64,000 nt of DNA, taken from Streptomyces cavernicola. GTDB taxonomy: Bacteria; Actinomycetota; Actinomycetes; Streptomycetales; Streptomycetaceae. The stretch is taken from assembly GCF_029968035.1 (NCBI RefSeq), contig NZ_JASCIQ010000014.1:62001-126000 (forward strand). The letters are read 5' to 3'. This document shows, in pieces, positions 58,519-64,000 of the stretch. A model generated the notes under the pieces. The model saw nothing but the letters and a program-made list of their open reading frames with translations, was not told the origin of the DNA and ran no database searches. A program made the translations under genes and the position numbers. Numbering within the stretch: the stretch's first letter is position 1; the number at the start of each line of letters is the position of its first letter.

Positions 58519-60006
58519 TCAGGGGGCGATCCCCACCCCGTCGATCCGGCTCCAGGCCCGCTCCTGCTCGGCGCTCATCGCGGGCCAGTCGTACCCGCCC
58601 GGCCGGGGCCTGACACGAGAGGCGTACGGCTCGGGGCGGAACGTCGGGTCGTAGAAGCAGCCGGTGCCGTACGCGGCGTCGAAGGCGGGGCAGGACGCGG
58701 CCACCGAAGCGGGCGTGGGCCGCTGCCCGGTGCTGACCCAACGGTCCAGGGCGGCAAGGGAGTTGGCGTACTCCGACGCGCTCAGGCCGCTGTGCTCGTC
58801 CTCCCGGGTGAAGGTCTGGACGAGGTGCTGGTCCCGGTCCGCGCCGTCGAGGGTGGCACGGTAGGCCGACTCGTGCTCCACGAACGCCGTGGGGTCGTCG
58901 ATCGCGTGCAGGGTGAGGACCGGGACCTCGACCTTGCCCGTGAGGTCGCTGTCGTACGAGAGGTCGCGGCGCGCGGTCGGGTCGGCGGAGAAGCGCGCGA
59001 CGCCCGCGTTCAGGGCCTCGTCGTCGTGCGAACCCTCGTACCGGACACCGTGGTTGGAGAACGGGTTCCGGCCGCCGAGACGGGCGTGCACGATGTCGCG
59101 GAACGTGAACGTGGCGAAGCGCAGATGCGACTCCAGGGCGCGTTCCGGGATGCCGGTGACGGCGAGGATGTCGTCGAGGTTGCGCTGCTGCAGCGCGGTG
59201 CGGTCGGCGGGGTCCGAGGCGTACCCGGTGCACTCCTGCAGGCGGGCGCGGAGTCCGGCGGAGGTCAGGGTGGAGTCGGCGCGCAGCCCCTGCCACAGCG
59301 GGTACTGCGGCTCGTCCGGGCGGGGGTGGTTGCGGCAGTAGTACTGGTAGACGGCGCGCAGGTCGACGCGGTGGTCGTAGCCGCGCGAGCCGCCGCCGAG
59401 GACGCCGTTGGTGAGCAGCACACCGTCGTACGGGCCGCCGCCCGAGCGAGCGCCGTGGACCTCGGCGGCCTTGGCCGCGACGTTCCCGCCCCACGACTGG
59501 CCGTGCAGATAGGTCTGTCGCGGCGTGCCGAAGGCGGCGACGAAGGCGCGGCGGGCGCTCTCCGTGTCCTCGGCGGCCATGCGGGTGCCGTAGCCGCCGC
59601 GCCGGTAGGACGAGCCGCCCCAGGCGTACCCCTGGTCGACAAGGACCGCCCACCGGCCCAGGTCCTCGACGCTGCGCGCCGGGTCGGAGGCCTCGCCGAG
59701 GTCGGGGCCGCCGTGGGCGTGCACGACGAGGGAGCCGTTCCAGTCCTGTGGTACGGCCATCGCGAAGTGCGCGCCGTTCGCGTCCTGACCGGTCCGGCAG
59801 CGGGCCCCTGCGGGGAGCTCGGCGGGACACTCGGCGGCCTTCGGGGGCTGTTCGGAACGGGCCTGATTCGGACGGGCTTGGGGCATGGGTGCGTTGCCGA
59901 GTGTGCCGAGGATCGCGGTCGCCAGGGCAGCTGCGAGCACGGCGGATCGACGGCGCGACTGCGGGCGGCGGCGCGGGGCCCGGGTGGGCGCGGCGGATCG
60001 GTTCAC
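58519..60006 (-). CDS. Secreted alpha/beta hydrolase
   Basis: 495 residues from GTG at 60006. The basic head (RAPRRRPQSRRRS) and hydrophobic stretch mark a signal peptide. The mature enzyme has oxyanion loop VVHAHGGPDLG, nucleophile elbow HGQSWGGNVAAKAAEVHG and later a DDPTAFVEHE/ EDEHSGLSASEY region carrying acid and His. The layout suggests a tannase/feruloyl-esterase-like or DUF6351-type hydrolase. It probably acts outside the cell on esters. The divergent gene at 60229 is unrelated. Confidence 0.8.
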   Translation of the reverse strand: MNRSAAPTRAPRRRPQSRRRSAVLAAALATAILGTLGNAPMPQARPNQARSEQPPKAAECPAELPAGARCRTGQDANGAHFAMAVPQDWNGSLVVHAHGGPDLGEASDPARSVEDLGRWAVLVDQGYAWGGSSYRRGGYGTRMAAEDTESARRAFVAAFGTPRQTYLHGQSWGGNVAAKAAEVHGARSGGGPYDGVLLTNGVLGGGSRGYDHRVDLRAVYQYYCRNHPRPDEPQYPLWQGLRADSTLTSAGLRARLQECTGYASDPADRTALQQRNLDDILAVTGIPERALESHLRFATFTFRDIVHARLGGRNPFSNHGVRYEGSHDDEALNAGVARFSADPTARRDLSYDSDLTGKVEVPVLTLHAIDDPTAFVEHESAYRATLDGADRDQHLVQTFTREDEHSGLSASEYANSLAALDRWVSTGQRPTPASVAASCPAFDAAYGTGCFYDPTFRPEPYASRVRPRPGGYDWPAMSAEQERAWSRIDGVGIAP

Positions 60007-60216
60007 GGGTACGGCTCCTGCTCGGGCGGGACGGCGCGAAGTCGCGTCGCGAGCCGGGATGTTAGGAACCGCCGAGGAGCGCGGCCAGAGGAGCGGGCGT
60101 TGCGTTCATAGTGTTCGAGAGCGGGATGGGGACCGGGATCGGATCGGGTGCGGCTACGGGCCTTGGCAACCTGCTGTGTGCGCTCTGGAAGGATGCGGTC
60201 CCGGAAGCACAGTCCC

Positions 60217-60267
60217 AAGGAGCAGTCCGTGCCCAAGGAACAGTCCGTGCCCAAGGAGCAGCCCGTG
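60217..60267 (+). promoter_or_regulatory. Three tandem 18-bp units, each with a ribosome site and in-frame GTG
   Basis: Each unit reads CCCAAGGAGCAGTCCGTG with small changes. AAGGAG boxes lie at 60217-60222, 60235-60240 (AAGGAA) and 60253-60258, and GTG codons follow six bases later at 60229, 60247 and 60265. All are in frame with the large downstream ORF, so it has three equivalent start sites. The repeat encodes PKEQSV. Confidence 0.7.
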
Positions 60268-62391
60268 TCCGGTGCACGTCCCGCCGCCTCGTCCGGTTCC
60301 GCGCAGCGGCGTTCGGATCTCGCCCACGTCAAGGCGTGGTGGCGGACCCTGCGCGGCGAGGACTTCGTGGCGCTGCCGCCGCCGACCCGGAGCCGGTACA
60401 CGCAGAGCGACGGCCACGGGGACGCCGCCGAGCTGTTCGGGGAGCGCGGCATCGCGGCCGGCACGTCGTTCGCGTACTGGCACTGGCAGTCCCACGCCGC
60501 CTTCGACAGGTCCGGGGCGCTCACCGGCCCCCTCAACCTGCACTGGGGCGGCGACCACGCGACCGTGGCGGCCGGGCTCGGCGACGGCCCGGACGGCTAC
60601 CGGGTGGTGAACGGCGGACCGCAGGGCGCGTTCCGGCTCGACAAGGTGACGTGGCGGGACGCGGACGGCCTGCCCGACCCGCAGGACCCTGACGGGGTAC
60701 GGCAGTTCCTCGACCGGGTCTGGATCGCCCCGCACGAGGCCTGGCCCACGGACCGCCGCCGCCCGTCCACCGCCGCCGAGTCCGGCCCGCTCACCGCCGC
60801 CGAGTCCCGCTGGCTGCACCGACGCCTGGAGGACCCCGTCGACCTGACCGCCGCCGAACGGGTCGTCCAAGTCCTGGAGGCGCGCGCGGAGTTGTCGTAC
60901 GACGAGGTCGCTCGGCTCCTTCCTGCCTGGCGCGCCGAGCACGCGGACCTGCTCACCCGGTGGGACGGCTGGCCCGCGCTGCTGCACGGCCTGCTGCGGC
61001 ACGAACACCCGGAGGTGTGGGACGTGGTCGAGCAGGTCGGCCCGGAGGCGGCGGGCGTGCTGTGCCGGTTCCCGTCCGAGCGGTCGCTCGCGGCGGTCCG
61101 GGCCGAAGGTCTGCAGGCCCGGCGCGGCGGCGGCGCGAGCTCGGCGGTGGCGGCCTGGTGGAAGCTGCACCGCGCGCTGCACGAGCCGGACCCGGTGCGC
61201 GCGGCGACCGCGGTCGCCGAGGAGTTGCGTGCGGCCGACGCCCCCGCGTTCGCCCTGCGCGCCCTGTTCACCGCCCTGCGCGCGGACGCCGTCCAGGAGT
61301 GGCGTGCGCGGTCGGGCCGCCCCGACGCCGAGACCGGCCAGGAGGAGTTCGCCGCGCTCGCCGCCGTACGGTTCGCCCTGGACGCGACGCTGCCGCGCGA
61401 ACTCCGGGCGGCCGCGGCGGAGAAGGCGTACGACGCGGTCGCGCGCGTGCGGGACGACGCCGCGCGGCTCGGCCCCGCCTACGCCGACCGCACGGGCACG
61501 GACGCGGCCGAAGCGCAGGCGCTCGCCGACCGTTTCGCCGCCGCGCGGGACGACCTGCTCGCCGACACCGGGCCCGAACTCACCGGCTACGAGGGCGCGT
61601 TGTGCGACGTCTGGCACCGGTACCGCACCCTCTCCCCCGCGCAGACACGCTGGCTCAAGGACCGCGTGGCCGACCCGGAGACCGGCATGCAGGGCCTCGG
61701 GTTCTGCCTCGAACTCCTCTACGCGCACGGGGCCGCGGGCGAGGCCGAGGTGGCGGCGCTCCTGCCGCGCTGGAAGAGGGAGCTGACCAAGCAGTACCGC
61801 ACCACCTACACCGAGTGGCGCCACCCGCTGGTCACCCTCACCTGCCTCGTCCTGGACCTGGGCCACCCGCTCGCCGCCGACCTGCAGACCTGGTGGACCC
61901 GGCCCAAGCCGCTGTGGAAGCACCCGCTGCGCCTGCTCACCCACCTCGGCGCCCCCGACGAGGCGAAGGCCGCCGAACTGTGGGACCACATCGCCTCCGG
62001 CGGGGACGACACGGGCCACCTGATGACATGGGTGCTGCTGCGCGCCCGGCTCGACGGCGAGCATCCGCTGCGGATCGCGGACCGGCTGATCGGTGCGCCG
62101 GGCGTCCGGCCGTACGTCCTGGAGGCGGTGCTGATCGGTGTGGCCGACCCGGCCCAGCCGCTGTGGCGCTACGCGGTGGGCCGGCTCAGCCGCAGCTGGT
62201 GGCGGCGCGCACAACAGGTCGCGGACGACACCGGCCTGTCCGCCGAGGCCCGCCTGATCGCCCTCGGCGCAGCCGGCCGCCACGACTTCCTGCGCGCCCC
62301 GGACCGCCTCCGTCCGACGCCGACGGCCGGCGAACTGACGGAGGCACGCGCCTGGTTCAGCCACCATCCGCTGTCGCCCACGGGGCCGTAA
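60229..62391 (+). CDS. Large hypothetical helical protein
   Basis: 720 residues if started at GTG 60229; ATG at 60193 and GTGs at 60247 and 60265 are alternatives. After a low-complexity head, residues 20-150 have AHVKAWWRTLRGEDFVALPPPTRSRYTQ and a fold with aromatic motifs (FAYWHWQSHAAFD). From about residue 170 it is a long series of Ala/Arg-rich paired helices, resembling a HEAT-like solenoid. No signal peptide or catalytic motif. I do not recognise the family. It is divergent from the secreted hydrolase. Confidence 0.7.
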   Translation: MPKEQSVPKEQPVSGARPAASSGSAQRRSDLAHVKAWWRTLRGEDFVALPPPTRSRYTQSDGHGDAAELFGERGIAAGTSFAYWHWQSHAAFDRSGALTGPLNLHWGGDHATVAAGLGDGPDGYRVVNGGPQGAFRLDKVTWRDADGLPDPQDPDGVRQFLDRVWIAPHEAWPTDRRRPSTAAESGPLTAAESRWLHRRLEDPVDLTAAERVVQVLEARAELSYDEVARLLPAWRAEHADLLTRWDGWPALLHGLLRHEHPEVWDVVEQVGPEAAGVLCRFPSERSLAAVRAEGLQARRGGGASSAVAAWWKLHRALHEPDPVRAATAVAEELRAADAPAFALRALFTALRADAVQEWRARSGRPDAETGQEEFAALAAVRFALDATLPRELRAAAAEKAYDAVARVRDDAARLGPAYADRTGTDAAEAQALADRFAAARDDLLADTGPELTGYEGALCDVWHRYRTLSPAQTRWLKDRVADPETGMQGLGFCLELLYAHGAAGEAEVAALLPRWKRELTKQYRTTYTEWRHPLVTLTCLVLDLGHPLAADLQTWWTRPKPLWKHPLRLLTHLGAPDEAKAAELWDHIASGGDDTGHLMTWVLLRARLDGEHPLRIADRLIGAPGVRPYVLEAVLIGVADPAQPLWRYAVGRLSRSWWRRAQQVADDTGLSAEARLIALGAAGRHDFLRAPDRLRPTPTAGELTEARAWFSHHPLSPTGP

Positions 62392-62539
62392 CCTCGGGCG
62401 CAGCTTCGGGCGCGGGCTCGGCTTCGGGCGCGGATAACTTCCCGCCCGGCTGCTCCGGGCACCGATCGGCCGCGGGCCCCGCGGTCGACGGCTGCGGTGG
62501 GGCGGGGATCAGGCGGCTGAAAGCGAAGGGGTCGTTCAT
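62357..62539 (-). CDS. Small TTA-containing ORF downstream of the XRE-TPR gene
   Basis: 60 residues from ATG at 62539, preceded by GAGAGGAAG. The sequence starts MNDPFAFSRLIPAPPQPST and ends with an Ala/Pro/Glu-rich tail ending TADGG. It holds an in-frame TTA codon (GGG AAG TTA TCC), rare in high-G+C streptomycetes and a sign of bldA control. Its 3' end overlaps the end of the convergent large ORF by 35 bases. It could be a precursor peptide, a small regulator or a chance ORF. The inverted repeat at 62616-62650 lies upstream. Confidence 0.45.
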   Translation of the reverse strand: MNDPFAFSRLIPAPPQPSTAGPAADRCPEQPGGKLSAPEAEPAPEAAPEVTAPWATADGG

Positions 62540-62615
62540 GGGCGGACTTCCTCTCGTACACCGGGCCGGCCGCACGGGGCGCGCCGAACTCCATGGCATA
62601 CGAACACATGTCGGG

Positions 62616-62650
62616 GGCGTCCGCATGTGCGCCCAGCACATGTGGACGCC
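62616..62650. promoter_or_regulatory. 14-bp inverted repeat upstream of the TTA-containing ORF
   Basis: GGCGTCCGCATGTG and CACATGTGGACGCC are inverted copies with one mismatch around a 7-base loop. It lies about 80 bases ahead of the small ORF. The neighbouring ACACATG at about 62604 is a third half-site. It could be the operator used by the adjacent XRE-TPR regulator. Confidence 0.5.
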
Positions 62651-62754
62651 GTCGCGCACCCGGCCAGGTGATGTGCCAGGGCGTAAGGTCCAGCAGTTCG
62701 CGGCGGGTTCCCACAGGAAACCGGCCGCCCCTCACACACCACCGCCGCGTCGGC

Positions 62755-64000
62755 CTACCCCAGCGAGCGTTCCCGGTCGAGCAGGGCACGTACGGAAGGG
62801 TGTCGGGAGAGCGGCTCCAGGTTGCCGCGCATCGTGCGTACGGCGGTGACGACGCTGTGCGAGCGGAGGCCGCCGCCCGCTTCGAGGAACTGGTGCCACA
62901 CCTCGCAGGCCTCGGCGATCCGGCCGCTGCGCAGCAGGAGTTCGGCGCGGCGGGCCAGGGTGAGGGCGAGGCCGCGGCGGTCGTGGGCGGGGCGCTCCTG
63001 GGTGGAGCGGTGCAGGGCCCGTGCTGCCGCGCGCAGGTCGCCCAACTCCCGGTGCACTTCGGCCTTCTGGAAGGAGAGCGCCCCGGACGGGTAGTCCCCG
63101 AAGGGGTCGCCGACCCCGGCTCTGCGGCCGTGTTCCTCGGCGCGGTGCAGCGCGGCGAGCGCGGCGTCCCGGTCGCCGACTGCCGCGTGGGCGACCGCCG
63201 ACTGCGCGAGCGCGAAGGCCCGTACGGCGTCGCCGACGTGCTCGGGCAGCGCCTCCACCGCGGCCTGCGCGTACCGCAGGGCGGTGCGGCGGTGCTCCAG
63301 GTGCAGCGCCTGCGCGGCCATGGCGCGCAGGGTGATCGCCCAGGCGACCCGGTCCTGGACCTCGCGGGCCAGGTCGAGGGCGAGGTGCAGATAGCGCTGG
63401 GCGATGCCGTGGCACCCCATGTCGCTGTGCATCCGGGCCAGGATGAACACCAAGTACGCGCTCTGGGTGCCGAGTTGACGGTGGGCGCGGTCGTCGCCCG
63501 GCGCGTGCAGCCAGGTCGTGGCGGTGTCGGCGAGGTAGTGCGCCAGGGCCGGGCGGGCGTGGCCGCCGCCGTGCACGTCCATGGCCGCCGCGAAGTGCCG
63601 CACCGCCCCGCGCAGCAGGTCGACCTCGGCCCCGCCGACCCGCGCCAGCCCCCGGCGACCCGCGCTCCGTCGGTCCGGGTCCCCGCCGTCCGACCAGGGG
63701 GGCGGGGCGCCGAGCGCGCGGTAGGGCTCGCCCGCGAGCGCGGCCCGTTCGACGGGGTCGGCGTCGCGCCCCGTGAGCGCGCCGAGCGTACGGACCGCCG
63801 GGGCCGGGGGCGTACGCGGTCCGGGCAGCCCGGCGGCGGGCGCGCCGGAGCGGGCGAAACCGGCGGCGACCGGCGTCATGACGCGGCCGAGGCGGCGCGA
63901 GAAGGTCTCCGCGACGAGATGCGGCACGGGCGGCCTCGGCTGCGTACCGGAGAGCCAGTGGGCCACCGACGTACGGTCGTAGCGGAGCGCGAGGCCTATC
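62755..64000 (-). CDS. XRE-family regulator with TPR-like repeats, 5' end outside window
   Basis: Reads from the right edge leftward with 414 residues visible. The first residues (IGLALRYDRTSVAHWLSG, then TQPRPPVPHLVAETFSRRLGR) form the C-terminal part of an XRE helix-turn-helix. A Pro-rich linker follows, and the rest is a long set of tetratricopeptide-like helices, for example AVRHFAAAMDVHGGG and RRTALRYAQAAVEALPEH. Such proteins often sense peptides or control secondary metabolism in streptomycetes. Downstream lies the TTA-containing ORF at 62357, which it may regulate. Confidence 0.85.
   Translation of the reverse strand, partial: IGLALRYDRTSVAHWLSGTQPRPPVPHLVAETFSRRLGRVMTPVAAGFARSGAPAAGLPGPRTPPAPAVRTLGALTGRDADPVERAALAGEPYRALGAPPPWSDGGDPDRRSAGRRGLARVGGAEVDLLRGAVRHFAAAMDVHGGGHARPALAHYLADTATTWLHAPGDDRAHRQLGTQSAYLVFILARMHSDMGCHGIAQRYLHLALDLAREVQDRVAWAITLRAMAAQALHLEHRRTALRYAQAAVEALPEHVGDAVRAFALAQSAVAHAAVGDRDAALAALHRAEEHGRRAGVGDPFGDYPSGALSFQKAEVHRELGDLRAAARALHRSTQERPAHDRRGLALTLARRAELLLRSGRIAEACEVWHQFLEAGGGLRSHSVVTAVRTMRGNLEPLSRHPSVRALLDRERSLG

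Noticed and set aside
60154..62367. 737-codon minus-strand ORF
   Set aside because: Antisense to the large hypothetical gene, whose own third-position G/C bias and start sites are convincing.

Overview
The window is about 72% G+C, its genes favour GC-rich codons, and GTG starts and 4-base stop/start overlaps are frequent. It carries a rifamycin-associated element in front of a HelR-type gene, an SCO4226-type nickel-binding protein, a TioE-type regulator and a TTA-containing small ORF. Together these point to a Streptomyces (or very close actinomycete) chromosome. I saw no rRNA, tRNA, CRISPR array, prophage or large biosynthetic cluster. Most of the window is single genes or two- to four-gene operons with local regulators.

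Layout. 1-9.7 kb: truncated secreted lipase; C45-family acyltransferase coupled to a tiny ORF behind a large palindrome; divergent ArsR-rhodanese/MFS pair; RibD-like reductase plus VOC protein; SUKH-like protein; a two-gene unit whose larger product looks like a degenerate caspase-like/TPR protein; aminotransferase divergent from an XRE-cupin regulator. 9.8-19.6 kb: nickel-binding protein; TlpA-like lipoprotein; amidohydrolase divergent from its TetR; DUF899, S1-domain and HEAT-like proteins; second TetR; MBL hydrolase; lipoprotein. 19.6-25.2 kb: a frameshifted gene, then the arsenic island arsO-acr3-arsR divergent from arsC, then an fprA-type ferredoxin reductase behind an iron-box-like site. 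25.2-31.8 kb: secreted nuclease-like and GH43-like proteins, an alpha/beta hydrolase, helR with its RAE, a junction joining two 5'-truncated genes, and a MOSC protein. 31.8-38.5 kb: zinc ADH, RibD-like reductase with an ArsR-SRPBCC regulator, a variant inositol-phosphatase-like protein, and an MscS channel.

38.5-43.2 kb is flanked by two near-identical inverted MITE-like elements, each inserted at a CTAG that is also the TAG stop of the adjacent gene. Between them lie a RibD-like reductase, an orphan sugar-binding lipoprotein, an erythromycin-esterase homologue and a TioE-type MerR regulator. 43.2-52.4 kb: LmeA/DUF2993-like protein, TetR, frameshifted maltose-acetyltransferase-like gene, HdeD-like protein, exonuclease, Lrp-AzlC-AzlD amino-acid efflux unit, an internally duplicated 513-aa protein, and allantoicase. 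52.4-64 kb: thioesterase-like protein, FG-GAP lipoprotein, luciferase-like monooxygenase, AhpD-like protein, quinone-oxidoreductase-like protein, secreted alpha/beta hydrolase, a 720-aa hypothetical, a small TTA-containing ORF behind an inverted repeat, and a truncated XRE-TPR regulator.

The clearest working units are arsenic detoxification (sensing, As(V) reduction, As(III) efflux), rifamycin tolerance (RAE-helR), branched-chain amino-acid export (Lrp-AzlCD), and several divergent regulator/enzyme pairs whose operators are visible as inverted repeats. The best leads for something new are the CTAG-targeting MITE pair, the degenerate caspase-like pair, the palindrome-driven peptide ORF beside the C45 enzyme, and the TTA-containing peptide ORF beside the XRE-TPR regulator.
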